Assembly (NCBI RefSeq): GCF_014192285.1
Contig: NZ_JACHXQ010000006.1
Span: 62,001 to 126,000 of the forward strand
Source of the DNA: Halomonas fontilapidosi
Lineage (GTDB): Bacteria > Pseudomonadota > Gammaproteobacteria > Pseudomonadales > Halomonadaceae
DNA length: 64,000 bases
Direction of reading: 5' to 3'
The translations under genes and the position numbers were made by a program. Under the pieces are notes generated by a model that did not search any database, was not told the origin of the DNA, and was given only the letters and a program-made list of their open reading frames with translations. The stretch's first letter is position 1, and each line of letters begins with the position of its first letter. This document shows positions 11,661 to 20,065 of this stretch, piece after piece.

Positions 11661-11932
11661 CGCCTCTCTCGCTGGTGACTGATCATTGGGCGACCAGTAT
11701 ACACGCTCTCCCCGGGGGGTCGTCTGCCCCGCCCGGCTCCCACGCAACTTGCACGCCATTCACCCAGGACGCTCAGCATTTTCATCTTCGTTCATGCCGG
11801 CTGTGGTAAGATATCGACCCTGTTTCGAGCCTGCTCTTGCCCCGCGCGAAGCGTCTCCGGCGGGCTCCAGGCTCATCACCATCTTCATGACACATGCATG
11901 CGGCTCGCGCCGACGAAGGGGTTGAATCGACC

Positions 11933-13183
11933 ATGGCCAAAACGTCCCTGGACAAGAGCAAGATCAAGATCCTGCTGCTCGAGGGCGTCCACCAGAGCGC
12001 GGTGGACAACCTACTCAATGCCGGTTACACCAACATCGAGCACCTGCCGACCTCGCTGGACGAAGCGACGCTGATCGAGAAGATCCGCGACGTCCACTTC
12101 ATCGGCATCCGCTCGCGCACCCAACTCAACGAACGCGTCTTCGACGCGGCCGAGAAGCTGGTGGCGGTCGGCTGTTTCTGCATCGGGACCAACCAGGTGG
12201 ATCTCGATGCTGCCCTGGTACGCGGCATCCCGGTCTTCAACGCCCCCTTCTCCAATACCCGCTCGGTGGCCGAGCTGGTGCTGGCCGAGGCGATCATGCT
12301 GCTGCGCGGCATTCCCGAGAAGAGCGCCCGTGCCCACCAGGGCGGCTGGCTGAAGTCGGCGAAGAATGCCCATGAGGCGCGCGGCAAGACGCTGGGCATC
12401 ATCGGCTACGGCAGCATCGGCTCGCAGCTCTCGGTGCTCGCCGAGTCACTGGGCTTCGACGTCATCTACTACGACGTAGTGACCAAGCTGGCGATGGGCA
12501 ATGCCCGCCAGGTGGCCAGCCTGGAGGAGCTGCTGGCGCGTGCCGACGTGGTCAGCCTGCATGTGCCAGACCTGCCCTCCACCCGCTGGATGATCGGCGA
12601 GCCCGAGGTCGCCCTGATGAAGCCGGGAAGCATCCTGATCAACGCCTCCCGCGGCAGCGTGGTGGTGATTGAGGCCCTGGCCGAGGCGCTGAAGGCCGGC
12701 CGCCTCAACGGCGCCGCCATCGACGTCTTCCCGGTAGAGCCCAAGGGCAACGAAGAGGAGTTCGAAAGCCCGCTGCGCGGCCTGGCGAACGTCATCCTCA
12801 CCCCGCATATCGGCGGCTCCACCCTCGAGGCTCAGGAGAACATCGGCATCGAGGTCTCCGAGAAGCTGGTCACCTTCTCCGACAACGGCACCACCGTCAG
12901 CTCGGTCAACTTCCCCGAGGTCGCTCTGCCGGCCCATCCGGGCAAGCACCGCCTGCTGCACATCCACGAGAACGTGCCCGGCGTGCTCTCCGAGATCAAC
13001 CGCGTGCTCTCCGAGAACGATATCAACATCATCGGCCAGTATCTGCAGACCAATGAGCGCATCGGCTACGTGGTCATCGATGTGGACAAGGCCTACGGCG
13101 CTCGGGCGCTCGAGGCCCTTCGCCAGGTGAAGCACACCCTGCGGGTACGCGTGCTCTACTCCGAGAGCAGCTACGCCGACTGA
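11933..13183 (+). CDS. serA: D-3-phosphoglycerate dehydrogenase
   Basis: This 416-residue enzyme oxidises 3-phosphoglycerate with NAD, the first and feedback-controlled step of serine synthesis. The Rossmann motif GIIGYGSIGSQ is clear, and the catalytic HIGGSTLEAQ stretch carries the active-site His. A C-terminal ACT domain (about residues 340-416), ending YSESSYAD, provides serine feedback. This is the short E. coli-type form. The start at 11933 (MAKTSLDKSKIK) is chosen over a 13-residue extension. A strong terminator follows. Confidence 0.96.
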   Translation: MAKTSLDKSKIKILLLEGVHQSAVDNLLNAGYTNIEHLPTSLDEATLIEKIRDVHFIGIRSRTQLNERVFDAAEKLVAVGCFCIGTNQVDLDAALVRGIPVFNAPFSNTRSVAELVLAEAIMLLRGIPEKSARAHQGGWLKSAKNAHEARGKTLGIIGYGSIGSQLSVLAESLGFDVIYYDVVTKLAMGNARQVASLEELLARADVVSLHVPDLPSTRWMIGEPEVALMKPGSILINASRGSVVVIEALAEALKAGRLNGAAIDVFPVEPKGNEEEFESPLRGLANVILTPHIGGSTLEAQENIGIEVSEKLVTFSDNGTTVSSVNFPEVALPAHPGKHRLLHIHENVPGVLSEINRVLSENDINIIGQYLQTNERIGYVVIDVDKAYGARALEALRQVKHTLRVRVLYSESSYAD

Positions 13184-13206
13184 GCCCGTCTCCGACCGGC
13201 AGGACG

Positions 13207-13239
13207 GAGCCGCCGCATCCATGATGCGGCGGCTCTTTT
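13207..13239 (+). terminator. Rho-independent terminator after serA
   Basis: GAGCCGCCGCAT and ATGCGGCGGCTC form a perfect 12-bp stem with a 5-base loop, followed by TTTT. It begins 24 bp after the serA stop. Confidence 0.92.
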
Positions 13240-13358
13240 CATGAACGCCGCCCATTCAGCCGGGCTGCCTGCCGCCACCCTTTGCATGCCGAGGAGCGCC
13301 GCTGCCGACCGCTCGACGGCGGCAAGCCTCGAGCGCACGCGGATCAAGCACCCCGGTC

Positions 13359-13397
13359 TTGACAGTTGCCCCAAAGCCTCCCATTTTGTACACAAAA
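13359..13397 (+). promoter_or_regulatory. Candidate promoter and operator for the purine deaminase operon
   Basis: The 296-bp stretch from the serA terminator to the deaminase start has no gene. It contains TTGACA at 13359-13364, with a weak CATTTT -10 at 17-bp spacing. A perfect dyad, TTTTGTACACAAAA, lies at 13384-13397 and overlaps that -10. A repressor bound there would block the promoter. TTGT-type dyads of this kind are common for GntR-like regulators of purine use, but none is encoded next to it here. A second possible -10, TACTAT, lies at 13432-13437. Confidence 0.5.
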
Positions 13398-13535
13398 CAT
13401 GATGCCGCCTGGGCAACACTGAAAGTACACATACTATGTCGAAGGCACCTGAACCAAGGATCCAACCTGCTACGAGACTTGGGTAACCCTTTGCCTACGA
13501 CAGGGGCCCCGCCGCGGGATCCCCGGGAGAACAGC

Positions 13536-14891
13536 ATGACACCGACATCGCAGACCCTGTGGATCCGAGCCCCCCGTGCCTGCAGCGATGCGCGTGCCGC
13601 CGGCGGCGTGGTGATTCAGGACGGACGTATCGTGGAAGCGGTGCCTTTCGGCACCACACCGACAACGCCGGTGGATGAGGTCTTCGACGCCTCGTCGCAC
13701 GTGCTGCTACCCGGGCTGGTGAACACCCACCACCACTTTTACCAGACCCTGACCCGCGCCTACTCGCCGGCCTTGAACAAGGAACTCTTCCCCTGGCTCA
13801 CCACCCTGTATGACGTCTGGGCCAAGCTCACCGAGCGCCAGCTGGCACTCGCCAGCGAGCTCGCCATGGTCGAGCTGCTGATGTCCGGCTGCACCACCGT
13901 GGCCGATCACCACTACGTCTTCTCCGGGGCGCTGGAAAACGCCATCGACGTTCAGGTGGCGACCGCCCGCCGCCTCGGCGTGCGTGCCGCCCTAACCCGC
14001 GGCTCGATGAGCGTGGGCCAGGACGATGGCGGCCTGCCGCCCCAGTCGGTGGTACAGGACGAGCGCACCATCCTCGACGAGAGCGCGCGGCTGATCGGCG
14101 CCTATCACCAGCGCGGCGAGGGCGCCATGACCACTATCGCCCTGGCCCCTTGCTCGCCCTTCTCGGTGAGCCGCGAGCTGATGCAGGAGAGCGCCCGCTT
14201 GGCCGAGGAACGCGACGTGCGCCTGCACACCCACCTCGCCGAGACTGCCGACGAGACCGCCTACTGCGAGCGGCTGTTCGGCATGCGCCCGCTGGACTAC
14301 CTGGAAGCCACCGGCTGGCTGAGCTCGCGCACCTGGCTGGCGCACGGCATTCACTTCAATGACGAGGAAATCGCTCGCCTGGGGCGGGCCGGCACCGGTA
14401 TCGCCCATTGCCCGTCGTCGAACATGGTGCTGGGTTCCGGCATGTGCCGCACGCTGGAGCTCGAGGCCGCCGGTTGCCCGGTGGGTCTGGCGGTGGACGG
14501 CTCAGCCTCCAACGATCACTCCAACCTGGCCGAGGAGATGCGCCAGGCCCTGCTGCTGGGACGGCTACGCTACTCGCCGAGTCGGGTGACCCACGACGAC
14601 GTGATCCGCTGGGCCACTCGTGGCTCGGCGGCCTGCCTGGGGCGCAGCGATATCGGCGGGCTGGCACCCGGCCAGCAGGCCGACCTGGCGCTTTTCCGCC
14701 TCGACGAGCCGCGCTTCTCCGGCGCGGAAAACCCCATCGCCGCCCTGCTGCTGTGCGGTGCCCATCGCGCCGACCGGGTCATGGTCGCCGGGCAGTGGCG
14801 CGTCACCGAAGGCCGGCCGGTGGGCGTCGACCTCGACGCCCTGCTGGCTCGACATGACCAGGCCGCGCGCAAGCTACGCGGCTCAGTGTGA
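13536..14891 (+). CDS. 8-oxoguanine deaminase (amidohydrolase superfamily)
   Basis: This 451-residue metal-dependent amidohydrolase has the TIM-barrel metal ligands in NTHHHFYQ, HTHLAET, a later LAHGIHF and DGSASND. The family resembles ATZ/TRZ chlorohydrolases, and the close relatives I recall are 8-oxoguanine deaminases that convert 8-oxoguanine to urate. A guanine or hydroxypurine substrate is possible. The start at 13536 (MTPTSQTLWIRAPRAC) is chosen over a long upstream extension. The NCS2 permease begins 60 bp later, supporting uptake and deamination of purines as one unit. Confidence 0.82.
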   Translation: MTPTSQTLWIRAPRACSDARAAGGVVIQDGRIVEAVPFGTTPTTPVDEVFDASSHVLLPGLVNTHHHFYQTLTRAYSPALNKELFPWLTTLYDVWAKLTERQLALASELAMVELLMSGCTTVADHHYVFSGALENAIDVQVATARRLGVRAALTRGSMSVGQDDGGLPPQSVVQDERTILDESARLIGAYHQRGEGAMTTIALAPCSPFSVSRELMQESARLAEERDVRLHTHLAETADETAYCERLFGMRPLDYLEATGWLSSRTWLAHGIHFNDEEIARLGRAGTGIAHCPSSNMVLGSGMCRTLELEAAGCPVGLAVDGSASNDHSNLAEEMRQALLLGRLRYSPSRVTHDDVIRWATRGSAACLGRSDIGGLAPGQQADLALFRLDEPRFSGAENPIAALLLCGAHRADRVMVAGQWRVTEGRPVGVDLDALLARHDQAARKLRGSV

Positions 14892-14951
14892 TGCCTTTCC
14901 CGCTGCCCGCGATTTCCCACCACCTCCAACAATGACAACAGGAGACACCTC

Positions 14952-16295
14952 ATGACCACCGAGTCCCGCCCCGAGGCGACGGAAACCGGGGTGCGCAGCA
15001 CCCAGGACGTCGACGCCATGCCGCCCCTGGGGCGCGCCATTCCCCTGGGACTGCAGCACGTACTGGCGATGTTCGTCGGTAACGTCACCGTGCCCATCAT
15101 CATCGCCGGTGCCGCAGACCTCTCCGCCGAGCAGACCACCTTCATGATCCAGGCCGCGATGTTCGTGGCCGGGGTGGCCACTCTGGTGCAGTCGCTGGGG
15201 CTTGGCCCCATCGGCGCCCGCCTGCCCATCGTCATGGGTACCAGCTTCGGCTTCGTGCCGGTGCTGATCCCCATCGCCGTGGGCATGGGGCTGCCGGCGG
15301 CCCTGGGGGCGGCGCTCTGCGGCGGGGTCGCCATGGCCCTGGTGGGCCTGTTCCTGCCCTGGTTCCGCTTCCTCTTCCCGCCGGTGGTCACGGGGACCTT
15401 TGTGATCATGCTCGGCACCCTGCTGATGCCGGTGGGGCTGGCCTATGTGGGCGGCGGCTTCGGCGCCGAGGACTTCGGGGCCTCACACCACCTGTTGCTG
15501 GCGGGGCTGGTGCTGGTCATCACCCTGGGCCTGCACCAGTTCGGGCGCGGCATCTGGTCGGAGGCCGCCCCGCTGATCGGCCTGCTGGCCGGCTATGCCA
15601 CGGCCACGGCCTTCGGCCTGGTGGACTTCTCCGCCATCGGTGGCGCCGCCTGGGTCTCGCTGCCCACGCCGCTGGCCATCGGCCTGGAGTTCCACTGGGC
15701 CGCCGTGCTGCCGGTGGTGCTGCTGGCCGTAGTGACCTGCGCCGAGTCGATCGGCGACATCGCCGGGACCACCGCCGGGGGGCTGGATCGTGCGCCGACC
15801 CCCAAGGAGCTCTCCGGCGGGGTGATGGCCGATGGCCTGGCCAGCGTCTTCGCCGCCATCTTCAACGCCTTCCCCCAGATCAGCTTCAGCCAGAATGTCG
15901 GCATGGTGGCGCTGACCGGCGTGGTCAGCCGCTTCGTGGTGGCGATCGGCGGCGGCTTTCTGGTCATCGCCGGCCTGCTGCCCAAGCTCGGCGCCATCGT
16001 TTCGAGCATTCCCAATGCCGTGCTCGGCGGGGCGGTGGTAATCATGTTCGGCATGATCGCCAGTGCCGGCATCAAGATGCTCTCCCACATCAGCTTCAAC
16101 AAGCGCAACATGGTGATCATCGGCGTCTCGCTGTCGGCGGCCATCGGCCTGCCGGCCCAGGAGGGGCTCTATGCCGACCTCTCCGACAACCTCCAGGCGA
16201 TCATCGAGTCGGGGCTGATTCCCGGTGCGCTCTGCGCCATCGTCCTCAACCTGATCCTGCCTCGCGAGGAGCGCCCCTTCCGCAGCGATGTCTGA
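14952..16295 (+). CDS. NCS2-family nucleobase (xanthine/uracil-type) permease
   Basis: This 447-residue transporter has about 12-14 membrane segments. The NCS2 signature is read as QNVGMVALTGVVSR, preceded by NAFPQISFS, and there is an early GLQHVLAMFVGNV segment. It would import a purine or pyrimidine base with protons or sodium. Its position after a purine deaminase points to a purine such as xanthine, guanine or urate, but the exact base cannot be read from sequence. A hairpin at 16311-16337 ends the unit. Confidence 0.88.
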   Translation: MTTESRPEATETGVRSTQDVDAMPPLGRAIPLGLQHVLAMFVGNVTVPIIIAGAADLSAEQTTFMIQAAMFVAGVATLVQSLGLGPIGARLPIVMGTSFGFVPVLIPIAVGMGLPAALGAALCGGVAMALVGLFLPWFRFLFPPVVTGTFVIMLGTLLMPVGLAYVGGGFGAEDFGASHHLLLAGLVLVITLGLHQFGRGIWSEAAPLIGLLAGYATATAFGLVDFSAIGGAAWVSLPTPLAIGLEFHWAAVLPVVLLAVVTCAESIGDIAGTTAGGLDRAPTPKELSGGVMADGLASVFAAIFNAFPQISFSQNVGMVALTGVVSRFVVAIGGGFLVIAGLLPKLGAIVSSIPNAVLGGAVVIMFGMIASAGIKMLSHISFNKRNMVIIGVSLSAAIGLPAQEGLYADLSDNLQAIIESGLIPGALCAIVLNLILPREERPFRSDV

Positions 16296-16310
16296 GCTGA
16301 CCCGCGCCTG

Positions 16311-16337
16311 CCCCGCCGCCTCGAGGAGGTGGCGGGG
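16311..16337. terminator. Bidirectional terminator hairpin
   Basis: CCCCGCC pairs with GGCGGGG, continuing as CCTC/GAGG after a one-base mismatch, between the convergent permease and D-amino-acid enzyme genes. Confidence 0.65.
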
Positions 16338-16353
16338 TAGCATGCTCGGGACG

Positions 16354-17619
16354 TCAGAAGCAGGTCTCGAGGACCTCGACCACCGCCAGCGACGCGTCGA
16401 CCCGACACAGGCGTCGCCACTTGTCGAAGGTCAGGCAGGGATGGGAGATGCCGAAGGCGACGATGTCGCCGATGCGCACCTCCTCCCCACGATGGTGGCC
16501 CGGCGTCTCGGGCAGGCGCACGAAGGCATGCTGGTCCATGAGCTTTTCCACCCGCCAGCCATCGATCGGCATCGTTCGGTCCGCCGACCCGCCTTCGCGA
16601 TAGCGGCGCAGCGCCCGCGGCAGGCGGTCGCCGCCGACATCGCGGCGTCCCATGGCGACAATGGCAAGGCCCGGCTCCGGCAGCGACTGCACCTGGGCAA
16701 AGACCTCCAGGGCCGGTCGTAGCCCCTCGCCGAGGGCCGGCCGACGCCCCAGCACCCTGGCCTGGGCCTCACCGTAGAGGCCGTGGTCGTGGGTCACATA
16801 GCAGCCGGGACGCATCACCCGGCGGACCCGCTCATCCAGCCCGGCATCGCGGAAGGCCTCGGCGACGATGTCGTGCCAGGCAGACCCGGAGGCGGTGACA
16901 AGCGGTCGCGCCCCCGCCAGCAGGCCGGCCTGCATGAGGGCGGAAAGGGTGTCGACCAGATCGGCCGCATAAGCCGCCACCGCCGCTTCCGGGGACGCCT
17001 CTCCCTCTGCCTGAACCAGCCCCTCGTAGCCCTCCACACCGCAGAGCTCGAGACCCGCCGCCGCGTCGACCACGGCGGCCAGCGCCAGCACCTCCTCGCG
17101 GCTGCGACAGCCGCAGCGCCCGCCCGGCACCCCGCGCTCGATCAACACCGGCAGGCGCAGGCCACGCCCGGCGAAGAAGGCGTCCAGCTCGCGGGCGTTG
17201 TCAGCGGCGTCCACCAGGCACCAGAGCTCAGCGCCGGCCTCGAGCAGCTCCGCCACGATGGCCATGTTGGCGCGCCCTACCAGCTGGTTGGCCAGCAGCA
17301 GGCGCGTCACGCCATGGGCGAAGGCAGCCCGGCACTGGGGGGCCGTGGCCAGGGTGATCGCCCAGGCGCCGCTTTCCCGCTGGCGGCGAAAGAGCGCCGG
17401 GGCCATGGTGGTCTTGCCGTGGGGCGCCAGCAGGGCGCCGTGGGCATCGCAGAAGGCCTGCATCCAGCCCAGGTTATGGGACAGCGCTGCCTCGTGCAGC
17501 ACTGCCGCCGGCAGGCTCACGTCCGCCAGCAGGCGAGGGCCGATCTCGGGCAGCCCCTTGTGCTCGGCGCGTTCGGGGTCCGCCAGGAAGGCGGTGGACT
17601 CGGGGGACACGTCGCTCAT
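16354..17619 (-). CDS. D-serine dehydratase-like / D-threonine aldolase-like PLP enzyme
   Basis: This 421-residue enzyme pairs an alanine-racemase-type PLP barrel with a C-terminal D-serine-dehydratase-like domain. The PLP lysine is in LLAPHGKTTMAP, and a metal-binding THDHG lies in the second half. Annotated relatives are called amino acid deaminase, DSD1 or D-threonine aldolase. It probably acts on a D-hydroxy amino acid, but the substrate is not determinable. ATG at 17619 has GAGGAG five bases upstream; a GTG two codons earlier is less likely. It is divergent from the crotonase-family gene. Confidence 0.75.
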   Translation of the reverse strand: MSDVSPESTAFLADPERAEHKGLPEIGPRLLADVSLPAAVLHEAALSHNLGWMQAFCDAHGALLAPHGKTTMAPALFRRQRESGAWAITLATAPQCRAAFAHGVTRLLLANQLVGRANMAIVAELLEAGAELWCLVDAADNARELDAFFAGRGLRLPVLIERGVPGGRCGCRSREEVLALAAVVDAAAGLELCGVEGYEGLVQAEGEASPEAAVAAYAADLVDTLSALMQAGLLAGARPLVTASGSAWHDIVAEAFRDAGLDERVRRVMRPGCYVTHDHGLYGEAQARVLGRRPALGEGLRPALEVFAQVQSLPEPGLAIVAMGRRDVGGDRLPRALRRYREGGSADRTMPIDGWRVEKLMDQHAFVRLPETPGHHRGEEVRIGDIVAFGISHPCLTFDKWRRLCRVDASLAVVEVLETCF

Positions 17620-17720
17620 GGGCACTCCTCGCCAGGGACCGTCTTTGGTCGCAAGCCTATCGAATGCGCTGCCCGGGGCGCTAGGCTGGAGGCCTGTGCC
17701 TTTCCACCGGAGTCCCCACG

Positions 17721-18506
17721 ATGCACGATGACAACCCCCTGGTCCGCCGCCATGAAGCCGACGGCGTGACGACTCTGACGCTAAACCGGCCGACGCACTT
17801 CAACGCGCTCTCCGAGGAGATGCTCGAAGCGCTGGGCGTCGAGCTCGACCGCCTGGCCGACGACGCACAGGTGCGCTGCGTGGTGATCGCCGCCGAGGGT
17901 CGCGCCTTCTGTGCGGGCCACGATCTCAAGCAGATGCGTGCCAATCCTGAAGAAACCTACTATCAGCAGCTCTTCACGCGCTGCGGGGCCGTGATGCAGG
18001 CGATCGTCGAGCTGCCGGTGCCGGTGATCGCCCGGGTGCAGGGCCTCGCCACGGCGGCCGGCTGCCAGCTGGTGGCCAGCTGCGACCTGGCGGTGGCCGC
18101 GCGCTCGTCGCGCTTCGCCGTCTCGGGCATCAATGCCGGGCTGTTCTGTTCCACGCCGGCGGTGGCGCTGTCGCGTAATGTCGGCCGCAAGCGCGCCATG
18201 GAGATGCTCTTCACCGGTGAATTCATCGACGCCGACCAGGCCCGCGACTGGGGCCTGGTCAACCGAGTCGCCGACGACGAGGCCCTCGACGAGGTGCTTG
18301 GCAAGCTCACCGCCAGCATCTGCGCCAAGAGCGCGGTTGCGGTGCGTACCGGCAAGGCGATGTTCCACCGCCAGCTTGCCATGCCGCTGGACGAGGCCTA
18401 CGCCTACGCTGGGGAGGTGATGGCCTGCAACATGATGGCCGAAGATGCCGGCGAAGGGATCGACGCCTTCATCGAGAAGCGCCCGCCCCAGTGGCGACAT
18501 CGCTAA
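17721..18506 (+). CDS. Crotonase-fold protein, ECHDC3-like, probably not a standard hydratase
   Basis: This 261-residue protein has the crotonase fold with the oxyanion-hole segment FCAGHDLK near residues 63-70 and GLATAAGCQL near 108-117. The two glutamates that catalyse hydration in standard enoyl-CoA hydratases are absent: the first position is Gln116 and the second falls in SGINAG (135-140). GINAGLFCSTPAVALSRNVG resembles the ECHDC3-type branch. It may bind an acyl-CoA without hydrating it, or carry out another crotonase reaction. An IclR-type regulator follows 126 bp downstream in the same direction. Confidence 0.72.
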   Translation: MHDDNPLVRRHEADGVTTLTLNRPTHFNALSEEMLEALGVELDRLADDAQVRCVVIAAEGRAFCAGHDLKQMRANPEETYYQQLFTRCGAVMQAIVELPVPVIARVQGLATAAGCQLVASCDLAVAARSSRFAVSGINAGLFCSTPAVALSRNVGRKRAMEMLFTGEFIDADQARDWGLVNRVADDEALDEVLGKLTASICAKSAVAVRTGKAMFHRQLAMPLDEAYAYAGEVMACNMMAEDAGEGIDAFIEKRPPQWRHR

Positions 18507-18632
18507 AAGCGCGACGACAGCGCTCGAGAGCAGGCGTCGACACTGGATGGAAGCCATTTCCGCAACCGCGACAATGCCCGACCGACACGGTATCCTGTCG
18601 CTTCGTCAGAACGCGGCAGGAGGACAGTACGG

Positions 18633-19457
18633 GTGAGCGAAGGCAAGCGCAGGACAGCGGGACGGCCCGCGGGGTCGGGCAAGAGTACCAGTGGTCACAG
18701 CCAGTCGCTGGTACGCGGGCTCAACCTGCTCGAGCGTCTGGCGGCCAACCCCGGCGGCCTGGCCCTGTCCGAGGTGGCCGAGCAGGCGGATCTTGCGCCT
18801 TCGACCACTCATCGGCTGCTGCAGGCCCTGCAGAGCCAGGGCTTCGTCACCCAGGACAGCGAGCTCGGCGTATGGAAGATCGACGTCAAGACCTTCCGCA
18901 TCGGTAACAGCTTCCTGGAAGCCCGCGACTTCGTCGCCACAAGCCGCCCCTTCCTGCGCCGCCTTACCGCCGTGACCGGCGAGACGGCCAACCTTGGCGT
19001 GCGCGACAACGGCACGGCGGTTTTCCTGGCCCAGAGCGAGTCGCCGCAGATGATGCGCATGATCACCCGGCTCGGTTCCCGGGCACCGCTGCATGCCTCG
19101 GGGGTTGGCAAGGCGCTGATGGCCTGGCTGCCGGAAGACGAATTCGAGCGCGTCCTCGACGAACGTGGCCTGGCGCGCGTCACCGAGAACACCCTGCACA
19201 CCGCCGCATCGCTGCGCGAGGGGCTCGCCGAGGTTCGCCGCCAGGGCTTCGCCTGCGACCGGGAGGAGCACGCCATCGGCCTGCAGTGCGTGGCCGCCTG
19301 CGTCCATGACGAGCACGGCACCCCGCTGGCCGCCATTTCGGTCTCCGGCCCCAAGGCGCGCATCCCCGAGGCGCGACTGGCCGAACTGGGCGAACTGGTG
19401 CGGGATACTGCCGCCGAGATCACCGCCCGGCTGGGCGGCCAGGTGCCGGCGATCTGA
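18633..19457 (+). CDS. IclR-family transcriptional regulator
   Basis: This 274-residue regulator has an N-terminal winged helix (SLVRGLNLLERLAAN, then SEVAEQADLAPSTTHRLLQAL). The C-terminal effector domain contains ASGVGKALMAWLP and CVAACVHDEHG. The basic, glycine-rich first 25 residues are probably disordered. The start is GTG at 18633 with AGGAGG 11 bp upstream. Targets cannot be read directly; the crotonase-fold gene just upstream and the aromatic locus beyond the next terminator are candidates. A very strong palindrome terminates the gene. Confidence 0.85.
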   Translation: MSEGKRRTAGRPAGSGKSTSGHSQSLVRGLNLLERLAANPGGLALSEVAEQADLAPSTTHRLLQALQSQGFVTQDSELGVWKIDVKTFRIGNSFLEARDFVATSRPFLRRLTAVTGETANLGVRDNGTAVFLAQSESPQMMRMITRLGSRAPLHASGVGKALMAWLPEDEFERVLDERGLARVTENTLHTAASLREGLAEVRRQGFACDREEHAIGLQCVAACVHDEHGTPLAAISVSGPKARIPEARLAELGELVRDTAAEITARLGGQVPAI

Positions 19458-19474
19458 TCGCCAGCGCCCGGCCG

Positions 19475-19512
19475 ACACGACTGCGCCCGGCCATGGCCGG
19501 GCGCAGTCGTGT
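19475..19512. terminator. 38-bp perfect palindrome, bidirectional terminator
   Basis: Two 18-base arms, beginning ACACGACTGCG, match perfectly around a central AT. In RNA this gives a stem of about 17 bp capped by a minimal loop. It lies midway between the convergent iclR and marR stop codons. There is no T tract, but the stem is unusually strong. Confidence 0.75.
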
Positions 19513-19536
19513 GGCGGATTCGCCTTCAGGGTCAGC

Positions 19537-20052
19537 CTAACCGATGCGCTCCAGCTGCCGTTCGAGCTTGCCCATGGCGTTGAGCAGGTCACGGTATTCG
19601 CCCGCGCTCAGCGTCGCCACGAGCTCTGCCTCCCAGTGCTGGGCCTCGGGGATCAGGCGCGAAAGCAGCGCTACACCCTCGCGCGTCAGGTGCAGGTCAT
19701 GCACCCGCTGATCCTTGGCGGAGGGCGTTCGCGTCACCAGGCCGCGATCAACCAGCGCCTGCACCGCCCGGGAGACTCGCGCCTTGTCCATGTTGGTATA
19801 GGTGCAGACCTTCTTGGCAGTCAGGTCATCGCAGTGGCTGAGCCAGGCCAGCACACGCCACTGGGCCACGTTGAGCCCGTAGCGCTGTGCGTACATGCGC
19901 TCCAGCTCATCACTGATGCGGTCGGCCAGCCGGTTGAGCCGATAGGGCAGGAACTGGTTGAGGTCGAGCTCAGGCTTGGGGGGAAGACCCGCCCCGACGA
20001 CGTCTTCATCAGCACTCGTCGGCTCTTGAAACACATTTGGTGGCCCTTCCAT
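19537..20052 (-). CDS. MarR-family transcriptional regulator
   Basis: This 171-residue protein has a MarR winged helix at about residues 55-130: RYGLNVAQWRVLAWL, TNMDKARVSRAVQALVDRGLV and the wing TPSAKDQRVHDLHLT. The ribosome site GGGGAAGG lies directly against an ATG at 20058 but six bases from the ATG at 20052, so 20052 is preferred. It is the last gene of the dctP-dctQ-dctM-marR operon, 13 bp after dctM. Repression of the aromatic-acid locus, released by a phenolic ligand, is the likely role and is an inference. Confidence 0.85.
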   Translation of the reverse strand: MEGPPNVFQEPTSADEDVVGAGLPPKPELDLNQFLPYRLNRLADRISDELERMYAQRYGLNVAQWRVLAWLSHCDDLTAKKVCTYTNMDKARVSRAVQALVDRGLVTRTPSAKDQRVHDLHLTREGVALLSRLIPEAQHWEAELVATLSAGEYRDLLNAMGKLERQLERIG

Positions 20053-20065
20053 TTCCATCCTTCCC

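Noticed and set aside
17619-17625. GTG start two codons earlier for the D-amino-acid PLP enzyme
   Set aside because: The GAGGAG ribosome site is too close to the GTG and well spaced for the ATG at 17619.
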